From assembly GCA_964370395.1 (NCBI GenBank), contig CAYJIZ010000006.1:1-64000 (forward strand): 64,000 nt of DNA, given 5' to 3'. Positions within the stretch are counted from its first letter, which is position 1, and each line of letters opens with the position of its first letter. The notes under the pieces are model-generated. The model did no database searches, was not told where the DNA came from, and worked only from the letters and a program-made list of their open reading frames with translations. The position numbers and the translations under genes are program-made. Positions 16,796 through 25,731 of this stretch are shown piece after piece. The stretch is from JBGUVL01 sp964370395. GTDB lineage: Bacteria > Bacillota_I > Bacilli_A > Erysipelotrichales > Erysipelotrichaceae.

Positions 16796-17416
16796 ATGTT
16801 GACAAGTCGAAAACATAAAGACATAGATTTGCTAAAAGCGTATACAACAAAAAGTGAACCTTCTAAAGCAGTTAAAATGTTGAAGTACCTTTTGCCACCA
16901 CTTTTAGTGACATTAGTATTCGTAACTATCTTTGCTACGAATAAGTTGTATGTGCACAATGTCAATTCAGAAATTGATACAATGAATGAAGAGATTACAC
17001 AATACAATAATAAGATTACGGTTTTAGGAACACAGGATTATGATGCATTAGTAAAAATACAGGAACAAAAAGAAAAGATAGAAACAGTTATTTCAACATT
17101 GATGACATATCCTAAATTGACATCTAATTTGATGAATGTATTTACAAATAATTTAGTAAATGGGATGTCGATTCAAACCATTACATTTGAAGATGGTGTG
17201 ATTAAGGTTGATTTGCAATCCAGTAGTGTATTAAACATCGAATTATACGTTCGTGCAATTCGTGCGAGTGGTAATTTCGCAAAGGTTGATTATGTTGGTT
17301 ATACAGCGCAAGAAAGCACTTCTACAAGTGTTTCTGAAAAGGATAACGAACAGACTAAAACAGCGATCACGACGTATGCGTTCCAAATTACATGTACAGC
17401 GAAAGGAGCAAATTAG
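16796..17416 (+). CDS. pilN: PilN-like pilus alignment protein
   Basis: Bitopic inner-membrane protein of 206 residues. A basic cytoplasmic stretch of about 33 residues is followed by one membrane helix (LLPPLLVTLVFVTIFATNKL, about 32-51), then a coiled coil (about 55-100) and a ferredoxin-like alpha/beta part. This is the PilN architecture, and it lies between pilM and a PilO-like gene. The ribosome site AGGAGGGG lies just before the ATG. The tail (from about 170) is Ser/Thr/Glu rich. Confidence 0.75.
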   Translation: MLTSRKHKDIDLLKAYTTKSEPSKAVKMLKYLLPPLLVTLVFVTIFATNKLYVHNVNSEIDTMNEEITQYNNKITVLGTQDYDALVKIQEQKEKIETVISTLMTYPKLTSNLMNVFTNNLVNGMSIQTITFEDGVIKVDLQSSSVLNIELYVRAIRASGNFAKVDYVGYTAQESTSTSVSEKDNEQTKTAITTYAFQITCTAKGAN

Positions 17417-17460
17417 TTATGAAATATAAACTTTCCAAAAGATAAGCCATACTACTGTAT

Positions 17461-18009
17461 GTGTTGCTTTGCGTTGTTGTTGTAATGGGTGGTTGGTTCT
17501 TTTTGTTAGAGCCTTCGATGAAAGAAAAAAATGAAGTAGCGACAACTTTAGTAGAAAAGAAAGCAGAAGTAATTAAAGTAAAGAGTATGTATCATTCGTA
17601 TCGCGGTGCGAAAGAACAATTAGCAAAAGAAAACAAATCATTAGAAGAAATCACGACTGGTTTTTCTAAAGTGATGGACAACGAAGACATTGACCAAATG
17701 TTAACAGGGTTAACATTGCTTCATGGATTGCGTCCTATCTCATTGAATATCGGAGATAGAGCAGATGCAAATGTAGAAGCATATAAGACAGAAGAGAGTG
17801 AAGAAAGTAATACAGAAGAAAGTGATGCATCCATTTTAAAAAGTGTGGATGTTACGATTTCTGTAGAAGGAAGCTTAACGAGTGTGTATTCATTAGCGGA
17901 TGAATTAAAAGATGATTATTCTATTAAGTTGCGTAATTTCTCTTACGCAAGTGGAGAAGAAACAAGTACACACGTATTAGATTTTACGATTTATATGTTA
18001 GCAATATAA
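17461..18009 (+). CDS. pilO: PilO-like protein, reading frame broken by an in-frame TAA at codon 9
   Basis: The natural start is the ATG at 17419, ten bases after AAAGGAG. It reads MKYKLSKR and then meets TAA at 17443-17445. The same frame continues without shift as AILLYVLLCVVVVMGGWFFLLEP, a normal membrane anchor, followed by a coiled coil (about 25-65) and an alpha/beta domain, as expected for PilO after PilN. The open frame left is 182 residues from a GTG at 17461, which has no ribosome site and would begin inside the membrane helix. Either the gene is inactivated by a nonsense mutation, or TAA is read through, or translation restarts weakly. A sequencing error is also possible. Confidence 0.7.
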   Translation: MLLCVVVVMGGWFFLLEPSMKEKNEVATTLVEKKAEVIKVKSMYHSYRGAKEQLAKENKSLEEITTGFSKVMDNEDIDQMLTGLTLLHGLRPISLNIGDRADANVEAYKTEESEESNTEESDASILKSVDVTISVEGSLTSVYSLADELKDDYSIKLRNFSYASGEETSTHVLDFTIYMLAI

Positions 18010-18024
18010 TTAAAGGAAGTTAAA

Positions 18025-18459
18025 ATGAAACAAAATACGAAGGGATCCATTTTAGTCACAGCAATCGTAATCATCATGATAATCATGATTCTTTTAGGTG
18101 CTGCTTTAACGATTGCTTCTTCGTATTACACATCGAGTGTTAATGAGAATACAAAGAAACAAGTGTATTTAAGTGCCAAGTCAGGTGCGGACTTGATTGT
18201 TCATTATGTACAAAGCGGAACAAAAAAAGTCATTCCTGATGTGGGTGATACGATGCGTATTAGTGAGATGAGTGTGGAGGACGACCCCGTTACAAAGAAA
18301 GGGTATGTCAAACGCATTGATGAAGATACGATTAAAATTGTGATTGATGCGAGTTTTGATGACTATACATACAAAATGCAAGTCGATATGAAATTAACGT
18401 CATTGCAATGGATGACAAAATCGTATTGTGAAGCAAAGGAAGGTGATACTCTATGTTAA
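18025..18459 (+). CDS. PilX-like minor pilin
   Basis: A 144-residue protein with MKQNTKG before a hydrophobic helix SILVTAIVIIMIIMILLGAA. The G-S-I-L-V start and the missing Glu5 fit the PilX class of minor pilins rather than the major pilin. A short C-terminal domain of strands follows. It sits in the usual place among minor pilins and its last bases overlap the start of the next gene (ATGTTAA). Probably helps start pilus assembly. Cleavage after Gly7 by PilD is inferred. Confidence 0.65.
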   Translation: MKQNTKGSILVTAIVIIMIIMILLGAALTIASSYYTSSVNENTKKQVYLSAKSGADLIVHYVQSGTKKVIPDVGDTMRISEMSVEDDPVTKKGYVKRIDEDTIKIVIDASFDDYTYKMQVDMKLTSLQWMTKSYCEAKEGDTLC

Positions 18460-19400
18460 ACAAAAAGGGTATGACTTTGGTAGAAATGATTGTAACAATC
18501 GCGGTTTTTGCGATTGCAGGACTCATTTTAGTGGCAGGGTTTTCAACTGTTATCAAACATATGGGGAATGCGACATTAGTGAAAAACACATCGAATGATG
18601 TAATGGCAGTCATTGAATCAGAACAAAGCGAAGGAAAGACAACAAAAGAAGTGAATGTGAAAGTAACGTTTGAAAATGGTTATTCTTTTGATGATAAAGT
18701 AATGATGAGTACAGTGAAACAAAACATTGATGATGGTAGTAGTTATCAGGTAAGTTTAAAGAAATTTAATAAAGACAATACGTATATCGATACGACAAAA
18801 GTATTTTATGAACAAGTGAAAGCTTGTATGGAAGAATGGATTGTTATGACTCCCAATCAGAGACAGACCATTTTTAATGAAGCAAAAGCGAAGTTGGAAG
18901 CAGAAGGAATAACGATTAATGCTAGCAAAATTGACTGGGTCAGTAATGATAATTTACGTTGGTTTTTTACCGTTGTGAAGTGGGGCGGTATGGGTTATCC
19001 AGAAATTGATCGTGAGATAATTGAGGAATGCAATCAGCTTTACTTGCAAAGAAATCCATCTTTTTTAACGAACGAGGCTTATTTTCGCGATCGTAAAGTG
19101 TATATGAAACCGTATTATTTAGTGAAAAAACAATACGTTGTGTTGTATGGTGTCATCGATACACCAGCAGCGGATTCCAATGCGCAAAATGGATGGAGAA
19201 CACGTTTGATTTATAATCCTGAGGACAACCATTGGTATTATAAAGTGTTCCGTGCAACGAGTAATTCAGATAGTGAGGATAGCTTTTTTGGAATGTCGAA
19301 TTTCACACAGAGTGGGGTTGATGATCGTGTGCTGTGGGAACAATTACTGATCGACTTTAAAGATACGACAAAATGGCAAAGAATTGATATTGGACAGTAA
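18453..19400 (+). CDS. Minor pilin (PilV/PilW type) with a large C-terminal domain
   Basis: A 315-residue prepilin. MLNKKG is followed by MTLVEMIVTIAVFAIAGLIL, a clear class III signal with Glu5. The rest is an unusually large extracellular domain with many aromatic residues (WFFTVVKWGG near 170, HWYYKVF near 262). Its C-terminal 70 residues end in a W-x-x-I-type strand that loosely resembles the modules of the next protein, but I am not sure of that. It overlaps the gene before it by seven bases and is likely part of a pilus-tip complex. Confidence 0.75.
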   Translation: MLNKKGMTLVEMIVTIAVFAIAGLILVAGFSTVIKHMGNATLVKNTSNDVMAVIESEQSEGKTTKEVNVKVTFENGYSFDDKVMMSTVKQNIDDGSSYQVSLKKFNKDNTYIDTTKVFYEQVKACMEEWIVMTPNQRQTIFNEAKAKLEAEGITINASKIDWVSNDNLRWFFTVVKWGGMGYPEIDREIIEECNQLYLQRNPSFLTNEAYFRDRKVYMKPYYLVKKQYVVLYGVIDTPAADSNAQNGWRTRLIYNPEDNHWYYKVFRATSNSDSEDSFFGMSNFTQSGVDDRVLWEQLLIDFKDTTKWQRIDIGQ

Positions 19401-19413
19401 AGGAGGTAGCAAA

Positions 19414-20760
19414 ATGAAACAGTTAACAAATCAAAAAGGGATGACGTTAGTGGAAATCGTTGTTGTTTTATTAATTGCTTCGTTGTTACTAGTTATTATG
19501 GGAAGTCTAATTTTAAATTCATTTCGTTATTTTGGCGAAACATCAGATCAAAATTTAAGTAAGCAATCACTGGATTCGATGCAACAATTTGTTCGTAGTG
19601 AGCTGTTGTATGCAAGCGATGTGAAAGTGGCGGCAAGCAAGCCAGATGAAGAAGAGTGGCAAGTATTATATGTACAAAATGGTAGGTTGTATCACAATGA
19701 TGAAATGCTGTATTCGGAAGGGTTCTATAATCAAAAGTCCTTGTCGATGAGCATTCGCGGTTTTGATACTTATCGTTTGGATTTGGCGTATGCTCTGGAT
19801 GATGGGGATAGCAAAAAGGTGTATACCACAAAGGATACATTAGAGTTATTGAATATTAAGATTCAAGTGGATGGGGATGCGAGTTTGGATCCTTTTGCGA
19901 ATATTTCAAAGAAGGTAGAAGTATCACAAACCAATAAAATCTATTATAAGAAAGGTTTGAAGTTTGAAGAACCAGAGAAACCACAGGATCCAAGTGAAGG
20001 AACAGTGGCGGATCAAATTAAGTGTTTGAATGGTTACAACAACCGAGGACGTTTTGTTCCAGGAACGTTCTATAAGATAGGTGATATGACTTATTATGAA
20101 GGGTACTGGTGGATTAACTACATTACGAATTGGGTATTAAACGAAGCGGAAAATCCAGCTTCTAGTCATCATTGGAAGAAGTTAGATTATACCTTTGATC
20201 GTCGTAGTGTGTATGAAAAGGACGATATTATCTTTTATGAAAATACGTATTATCAGTGCAATCGTTCCATGATTAATACAGGTTCTAGCCCAATTCCAAA
20301 TGAGGGATGGGATGGAAAAGAGTATTGGGATGAAGTGAATATTGAGGATGCGAAAGCAGCATTACGATGCAAAGAGAATCCTGATAATCTAAATACGATC
20401 GCTAACCAATTAGATTATACAAAGCTGTTTGAATGCGAAGAGTTTGAAAATGGTGAGGAATATGCACTTGGTACAGTGGTAAAGATTACGTATAACGATA
20501 ATTACGTTGAATATTATAAGAAAATAATGTTTGAAACTGGGAAAAACAAACCAGGAACGAATCCAACTAGCGGTTGGCAGAGATTGATTCGTGATTATGA
20601 TTTAGAAAGCTCCTATTTAAAAGGAGACGAAGTACTTTATACACAAGATGAAGGACGATTGATTACGATTCGAGCATTACAAAACATTGATACACACGAT
20701 GCTCGTTTGGATGGTAGTGCAATTAAGAGTGATAATGAATATTGGGAAGTAGTAAGATAG
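19414..20760 (+). CDS. Large minor pilin with four carbohydrate-binding-like modules (possible tip adhesin)
   Basis: A 448-residue prepilin with leader MKQLTNQKG and helix MTLVEIVVVLLIASLLLVIM. Residues 30-185 form a pilin-like domain. From 212 come four modules of about 45-50 residues (212-258, 263-309, 343-391, 398-447) with a common pattern: Y-x-x-G-D-x-V/I near the start, a Tyr-rich strand, a G-x-x-P turn and W-x-x-L/V at the end. Examples are YEKDDIIFYENTYYQC and SGWQRL. This resembles the aromatic CBM5/12 chitin-binding module, from memory. Sugar binding at the pilus tip is inference. The ATG at 19414 has AAAGGAGG in front. Confidence 0.78.
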   Translation: MKQLTNQKGMTLVEIVVVLLIASLLLVIMGSLILNSFRYFGETSDQNLSKQSLDSMQQFVRSELLYASDVKVAASKPDEEEWQVLYVQNGRLYHNDEMLYSEGFYNQKSLSMSIRGFDTYRLDLAYALDDGDSKKVYTTKDTLELLNIKIQVDGDASLDPFANISKKVEVSQTNKIYYKKGLKFEEPEKPQDPSEGTVADQIKCLNGYNNRGRFVPGTFYKIGDMTYYEGYWWINYITNWVLNEAENPASSHHWKKLDYTFDRRSVYEKDDIIFYENTYYQCNRSMINTGSSPIPNEGWDGKEYWDEVNIEDAKAALRCKENPDNLNTIANQLDYTKLFECEEFENGEEYALGTVVKITYNDNYVEYYKKIMFETGKNKPGTNPTSGWQRLIRDYDLESSYLKGDEVLYTQDEGRLITIRALQNIDTHDARLDGSAIKSDNEYWEVVR

Positions 20761-20775
20761 GATGAGGTGGCAATT

Positions 20776-22449
20776 ATGAAAATGATACCAATTGGTGAAG
20801 TATTAAAAGAGTATGGATACATTAGTGAAGAACAACTTCAAGAAGCGTTAATTCTTCAAAAAGAGGATCGCTCTAAGAAATTAGGGGAGCATTTAATTAA
20901 TATGGGTGCCATTAGTGAAGTGCAAATGCTAACGGCATTGTCGGAAAAATTAAATGAGCCACTTGTTGATTTGAATTCGATTGCCGTTGATGTCAATGCC
21001 GTTGAGAAAATTCCTGATACATTAGCGCAAAAATATAATATTATTGCGACTTCGATGGAAGCGAATCGCTTAACGATTGCGACAAATGATCCTTTGAATT
21101 TTTATGCTTTAGAAGACATTCGATTAGTTACAAATATGGATTTGGTTGTGACACTAGCCCAAAAGAAAGACATTGCTTCTTCTATTGATTATTACTATTC
21201 AGAAATAAAAGCGAAATCTGCAGTGGAGAGTGCCAATGCGGATGCGAGTATTTTTGAATTAAATGAGAATGAATTATTTAATACGGAAGAAGATGATACA
21301 CCGGTTGTTAAGTTATTAAATACGCTTTTAAACAAAGGATACAATGTGAATGCAAGTGATATTCATATCGAACCATTTGAGAAGAAGACTTCTATTCGAA
21401 TGCGTATTGATGGGATGATGGTTGAATACATGCAACTGTCAAAGAATTTGCATAATGCTTTGGTAGTGCGTACAAAGATTTTATCCAACTTGGATATTGC
21501 GGAAAAACGAGTTCCTCAAGATGGACATTTTATGTTGAATAATAATGGTATTGTGATGAACTTACGTGTTTCTGTTATACCGACTATTTATGGAGAGAAA
21601 ATTGTATTACGTTATTTGAATTCCAATTCGCCAATTGTGAATGCGAACCAATATGGGATGACGAGTGAAAACTATAAGAAGATGCAAGATATGATTGCAA
21701 TGCCACATGGTATTATTTATATTACAGGACCAACAGGTAGTGGGAAAACAACGACACTGTATATGGTTTTGGAAGATGTGGCGAAAAAAGCGGTTAATAT
21801 TTCTACGATCGAAGATCCAGTGGAACGCCATATTGATCGTATTAACCAAATGCAAGTGAACAATGTTTCCGGGTTAACTTTTGAAAGTGGACTTCGTGCC
21901 TTATTACGTCAAGATCCAGATGTGATGATGGTTGGGGAAACGCGTGATAATGAAACGGCTGCGATTTCAGTAAGAGCAGCGGTAACAGGACATTTAGTAC
22001 TATCGACATTGCATACCAATGATGCGATTGGGGCAATTGTTCGTTTGGAAGATATGGGAATTGAACCATACATGGTAGCCAATTCTGTGGTTGGTATTGT
22101 TGCCCAACGTTTGATGCGTACTGTATGTCCGCATTGTGCGAAAAAGGTAAAAGCGACTCCAGAAGAAATTGCGATGATTGGTGAAAATGTAGAATACGTA
22201 AGCAAAGGCGAAGGTTGTCACCATTGTAATAACACTGGATACAAGGGTAGAATTGGTGTTCATGAGATTATTATGATTGACAAGGAATTGCGTAAAATGA
22301 TTACGGATGGAGAAAATATCGATAAGATGTACGATTATGTTGTGAAAGCACAGCATGTGGAATCATTGAAAGATGCAGCGTTACGTTTATTAAAAGAAGG
22401 TAAGACAACAGTAGAAGAAATGTATAAGATTACATGTTACTTAGACTAG
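20776..22449 (+). CDS. pilB: Pilus extension ATPase PilB
   Basis: Cytoplasmic hexameric ATPase of 557 residues that powers pilus extension. The N-terminal domain (about 1-150) is the MshEN/GspE-N type, starting IGEVLKEYGYISEEQLQEAL. Walker A is GPTGSGKTTTLY near 320, the Walker B/Asp box region is DPDVMMVGETRD near 380, and a four-cysteine zinc site is CPHCAKK plus CHHCNNTGYKGR near 455-490, typical for PilB and absent from PilT. The ATG at 20776 is chosen because GAGGTGG precedes it. Six-base gap after the stop of the preceding minor pilin reads into the ribosome site. Confidence 0.94.
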   Translation: MKMIPIGEVLKEYGYISEEQLQEALILQKEDRSKKLGEHLINMGAISEVQMLTALSEKLNEPLVDLNSIAVDVNAVEKIPDTLAQKYNIIATSMEANRLTIATNDPLNFYALEDIRLVTNMDLVVTLAQKKDIASSIDYYYSEIKAKSAVESANADASIFELNENELFNTEEDDTPVVKLLNTLLNKGYNVNASDIHIEPFEKKTSIRMRIDGMMVEYMQLSKNLHNALVVRTKILSNLDIAEKRVPQDGHFMLNNNGIVMNLRVSVIPTIYGEKIVLRYLNSNSPIVNANQYGMTSENYKKMQDMIAMPHGIIYITGPTGSGKTTTLYMVLEDVAKKAVNISTIEDPVERHIDRINQMQVNNVSGLTFESGLRALLRQDPDVMMVGETRDNETAAISVRAAVTGHLVLSTLHTNDAIGAIVRLEDMGIEPYMVANSVVGIVAQRLMRTVCPHCAKKVKATPEEIAMIGENVEYVSKGEGCHHCNNTGYKGRIGVHEIIMIDKELRKMITDGENIDKMYDYVVKAQHVESLKDAALRLLKEGKTTVEEMYKITCYLD

Positions 22450-22459
22450 GAGGCGTACG

Positions 22460-23512
22460 ATGAATGTATTAGATGAAATATTAGTATACGCAAGAGCAAA
22501 CGATTGTTCTGATGTGCATTTGAGTGGCAGTGGTGTCATTCTTAGAAAAAATGGTAAGTTGCAACCATACCCTATGGCATTTACGCGTCAACAATGCGAA
22601 GCAATGATTATGGATATGTTGGATGAATACCAAAAAGAAGCACTAAAACGTGGAGAAGACTTAGATTATAGTTATGAGAAAAACGATGACGAACGCTATC
22701 GTGTGAATGTGTATTACCAACGTGACGTGTTATGTGCCGCATTGCGTGTTATCAACAATGTGATTCGAACATTGGATGAGTTACAGATGCCTGCTATTAT
22801 GAAAGATCTCACAAAAGAACCACGCGGATTGGTGTTAATTACAGGACCGACGGGAAGTGGGAAATCCACAACGTTAGCGGCGATGATCGATAGCATTAAT
22901 GAAGTGCGTAATTGTCATATTTTGACGATTGAAGATCCGATCGAATATGTCTACAAACAAAAACAAGCGATGATTCACCAACGTGAGATCAATCGAGATG
23001 TGAAAGACTTTGATGTTGCGCTTCGTAGTGCATTGCGTGAAGATCCTGATGTTATCTTAGTTGGGGAAATGCGTGATTATGAAACAATTGCAGCCGTGAT
23101 TACGTTAGCGGAAACTGGGCATTTAGTATTTTCGACTTTGCATACTTCAGGTGCAGTAAAAACGATTGATCGAATTGTTGATGTGTTTCCAGCGCATCGC
23201 CAAGATCAGATTCGTGTACAGCTAGCAGGAGTATTAAATGCGGTTGTCACACAAGAGTTGTTAGTGAAAGCAGACCAAAGTGGTCGTGTCGCAGCAATGG
23301 AGATTATGATTGCCAATGATGCAATTCGTAATTTGATTCGTGAAAACAAAACCCACCAAGTGAAGAGTTTGATTCAAATGGGTGGACAAAATGGAATGCA
23401 GACGATGAATGCGGCATTAGCGAAGCTTGTGCGTGAGCAAAAAGTAAGTGCGCAAACAGCAATGTTGTATACAGATGATGAAAATGAACTTCGTCAATAC
23501 ATTGGAATGTAG
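22460..23512 (+). CDS. pilT: Pilus retraction ATPase PilT
   Basis: Cytoplasmic ATPase of 350 residues that pulls subunits back out, so the pilus is predicted to be retractile. Walker A GPTGSGKSTTLA near 130, DPDVILVGEMRD near 200, and the PilT signature AIRNLIRE near 290 are all present. There is no zinc motif. It lies 10 bases after pilB with an AGGAGG site and is the last gene before a terminator. The pair of opposite motors supports a true type IV pilus rather than a secretion pseudopilus. Confidence 0.95.
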   Translation: MNVLDEILVYARANDCSDVHLSGSGVILRKNGKLQPYPMAFTRQQCEAMIMDMLDEYQKEALKRGEDLDYSYEKNDDERYRVNVYYQRDVLCAALRVINNVIRTLDELQMPAIMKDLTKEPRGLVLITGPTGSGKSTTLAAMIDSINEVRNCHILTIEDPIEYVYKQKQAMIHQREINRDVKDFDVALRSALREDPDVILVGEMRDYETIAAVITLAETGHLVFSTLHTSGAVKTIDRIVDVFPAHRQDQIRVQLAGVLNAVVTQELLVKADQSGRVAAMEIMIANDAIRNLIRENKTHQVKSLIQMGGQNGMQTMNAALAKLVREQKVSAQTAMLYTDDENELRQYIGM

Positions 23513-23538
23513 AGATCACAGATGTGGTCTCTTTTTTT
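23511..23538 (+). terminator. Terminator of the pilus operon
   Basis: AGAGATCAC pairs with GTGGTCTCT (one wobble), then seven T. It overlaps the pilT stop codon. Confidence 0.85.
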
Positions 23539-23552
23539 ATTCATAAAGATAC

Positions 23553-23581
23553 TTGAAGAAAGTAGTGAGAAAAGGTAAAAT
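23553..23581 (+). promoter_or_regulatory. Promoter of the TIM44-like/SPFH unit
   Basis: TTGAAG (23553-23558), 17-base spacer, TAAAAT (23576-23581). Confidence 0.55.
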
Positions 23582-23601
23582 CTTGATAAGGAGATAAGTG
23601 G

Positions 23602-24477
23602 ATGAGAAAAAGAAAATGGATGATGATAATTGCCTGTGCTGTAATCTTACCTTTGGTTTTTGTAAGCCCAGTACTTGCGGATGTAGGAAATAGTTTTAGC
23701 GGCGGCGGTGGAGGCGGTGGCTTCTCTGGCGGTGGTAGTTCGTTTGGTGGTGGTCGTGGCTATGGATTTGGTGGCTTGGCCTTCATTGGTGGTGGTTCTA
23801 GTATGCTTGTTGTAGTGGGAGTGGTATTGGTATTTCTAGTGATTGTGAATGCGTTACGCTCACAATCAACAAACAATTCGATGCCAGTACACCCACGAAG
23901 TATGCGTCAATGCAACGAACCACAAGCGATTCAAGATGTAAAAGCGGTGGACCCTGATTTTTCTGCAGATGCGTTTAAGTCATATGCGAGTGAAGTGTTT
24001 ATTACACTACAAGAGGCGTGGGAAGCAAAAAACTGGAAAGCAGTAAGACCTTTAGAAAGCAATACGTTATTTAATACGCACAATCGTCAGATTCAAGAAT
24101 ACATCGATTTGAAGAAAACGGATCGTATGAATATGCAAAACATTCGTGAAGTTAGCATTGCGCAGTTTAAAGAAGATGGGAACCAAGAAGTATTGGTTGT
24201 AAAGTTATATGCGAGTTTATTAAATTATGTTACTGACGATGTAAGTGGTAAAATAATAGAAGGTAGCGACAAAGAGTATGTCCATCGAACATACTGCTTG
24301 GAATTTATTCGTAGCAAAGGCGTGAAAACCGAAGTAGGAAAACAATTAAACGTTACCAATTGTCCAAACTGTGGTGCTCCAACGAGCATTACATCAAGTG
24401 GAGAATGTGAGTACTGCCACTCTGTTATTACCAACGGTAATTATGGGTGGGTATTAAATAACTATAGTGCATGGTAG
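23602..24477 (+). CDS. TIM44-like membrane protein with glycine-rich stretch and zinc ribbon
   Basis: A 291-residue envelope protein. A signal-like helix (MMIIACAVILPLVFVSPVLA) is followed by a glycine/serine/phenylalanine-rich stretch (about 30-60), a membrane helix (MLVVVGVVLVFLVIV, about 69-85), and then a TIM44-like domain (about 115-255, AVDPDFSADAFKSYASEVF and WEAKNWKAVRPLESN). The C-terminus has a four-cysteine ribbon CPNCGAP..CEYCHS. The gene is followed 15 bases later by an SPFH protein that also ends in zinc ribbons. A similar pairing occurs in the ydj operon of Bacillus as I recall it. The role is not established; membrane maintenance or stress is a guess. Confidence 0.75.
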   Translation: MRKRKWMMIIACAVILPLVFVSPVLADVGNSFSGGGGGGGFSGGGSSFGGGRGYGFGGLAFIGGGSSMLVVVGVVLVFLVIVNALRSQSTNNSMPVHPRSMRQCNEPQAIQDVKAVDPDFSADAFKSYASEVFITLQEAWEAKNWKAVRPLESNTLFNTHNRQIQEYIDLKKTDRMNMQNIREVSIAQFKEDGNQEVLVVKLYASLLNYVTDDVSGKIIEGSDKEYVHRTYCLEFIRSKGVKTEVGKQLNVTNCPNCGAPTSITSSGECEYCHSVITNGNYGWVLNNYSAW

Positions 24478-24492
24478 AAGGAGGATTGTACA

Positions 24493-25674
24493 ATGGGATT
24501 AATTAAAGCAGCGATTGATAGTGCAAGATCGACATTAGCAGACCAATGGTTAGAGTATTTTTATTGCGATACATTAAGTAATGATGTGTTACTTCAAAAA
24601 GGAGTAAAAGTCGTTAATAAAGGTAGCAATACAAAAGCAAGTCCGAACATTATTAGTAATGGAAGTGGGTTTGCGGTAAATGAAGGACAAGGATTGTTGA
24701 TTGTTGAAGATGGTAAAATTGTGGAGTTCACATTAGAACCTGGACGTTTTACTTGGAGTGACTCAAGTGAACCTAGTTTATTCGATAATGGATTCAAAGG
24801 GTTAGCGGATAGTTTTAAAACATTCGGAGCTCGTTTTAAAGCAGGTGGAACGGAAGCAAAAGACCAACGTGTGTATTACATTAACTTAAAAGAAAATTTA
24901 GATAATAAATTTGGTAGTGCATCACCAATGCCTTACAAAGATCCAACTTACCGTGGTATTTATATTCGTTATTTTGGACAATACACTTTTAAAATTAGTG
25001 ATCCGATTCGTTTCTATACAAATATTGCAGGGAATGTGAGCGATACGTATACGAAAAGCGAATTGATGGGACAATGCCAAGCAGAATTTGTGAATGCTTT
25101 GGATACGGCAATTGCGAAGTGTAGCGATGAAGGTTACCAGTTTAATGATTTACCGAAAAAGCAGATGGAAATTGCTGCGTTTATGAATGATGTGCTGGAT
25201 GAAGCATGGAATGAGAAACGTGGATTAGAAATTGAAGCGGTTGCTATTGAGAAGGTGACTCCAGATGATGAAAGTCGTGCACGTATCGAGAAGATTGACG
25301 ACGCGATTATGATGAGTGATCAACGTGTTGCAGCAGGTCGTTTGGCTGAAGCACAAGCGACTGCAATGGAAAATGCAGCGATGAACGAAGGTGGAGCAAT
25401 GAATGGTTTCATCGGGATGGGATTTGCAGCACAAGCAGGTGGAATGAATACAGGTACCATGTTTGCGAATAGTGCACCACAGGAAAACAATCCATTATTT
25501 GGGCAACCTAATGCCGCTCAAACATGGACGTGTGGATGTGGACATATGGGTAATACAGGTAAGTTTTGTAGTGAATGTGGCAAGCCTAAACCAAGTGAAG
25601 GTTGGACTTGTGAATGTGGAACGCAAAATACAAGTAAATTTTGTAGTGAGTGTGGAAAAGCAAAACCGGAATAA
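24493..25674 (+). CDS. SPFH-domain protein with C-terminal zinc ribbons (YdjI type)
   Basis: A 393-residue protein with an SPFH/stomatin-like domain (about 45-270; the start has VLLQKGVKVVNKGSNTKASP and EGQGLLIVEDGKIVEF). It is followed by an Ala/Gly/Met-rich linker (about 280-340) and two zinc ribbons CGCGHMGNTGKFCSECG and CECGTQNTSKFCSECG. No membrane helix is present; it may assemble on the membrane with the TIM44-like partner encoded just upstream. AAGGAGG precedes the ATG. The family is often labelled virion core-like protein by homology to poxvirus proteins; this does not mean viral origin. A terminator follows. Confidence 0.82.
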   Translation: MGLIKAAIDSARSTLADQWLEYFYCDTLSNDVLLQKGVKVVNKGSNTKASPNIISNGSGFAVNEGQGLLIVEDGKIVEFTLEPGRFTWSDSSEPSLFDNGFKGLADSFKTFGARFKAGGTEAKDQRVYYINLKENLDNKFGSASPMPYKDPTYRGIYIRYFGQYTFKISDPIRFYTNIAGNVSDTYTKSELMGQCQAEFVNALDTAIAKCSDEGYQFNDLPKKQMEIAAFMNDVLDEAWNEKRGLEIEAVAIEKVTPDDESRARIEKIDDAIMMSDQRVAAGRLAEAQATAMENAAMNEGGAMNGFIGMGFAAQAGGMNTGTMFANSAPQENNPLFGQPNAAQTWTCGCGHMGNTGKFCSECGKPKPSEGWTCECGTQNTSKFCSECGKAKPE

Positions 25675-25681
25675 GAATTGG

Positions 25682-25711
25682 AAAAGAACGTGGAAAGCAC
25701 GTTCTTTTTTT
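25682..25711 (+). terminator. Terminator after the SPFH gene
   Basis: AAAAGAACGTG pairs with CACGTTCTTTT around a short loop, then T run. Confidence 0.9.
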
Positions 25712-25731
25712 GTAAAAGTAACAAAAAAAGA

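Noticed and set aside
17419..17463. Frameshift in pilO
   Set aside because: The frame before and after the stop is the same, and both halves read as expected protein, so a point change explains it.
24493..25674. Viral origin of the SPFH gene
   Set aside because: The virion core label comes from distant homology; neighbours and base use are those of the chromosome and no phage genes are present.
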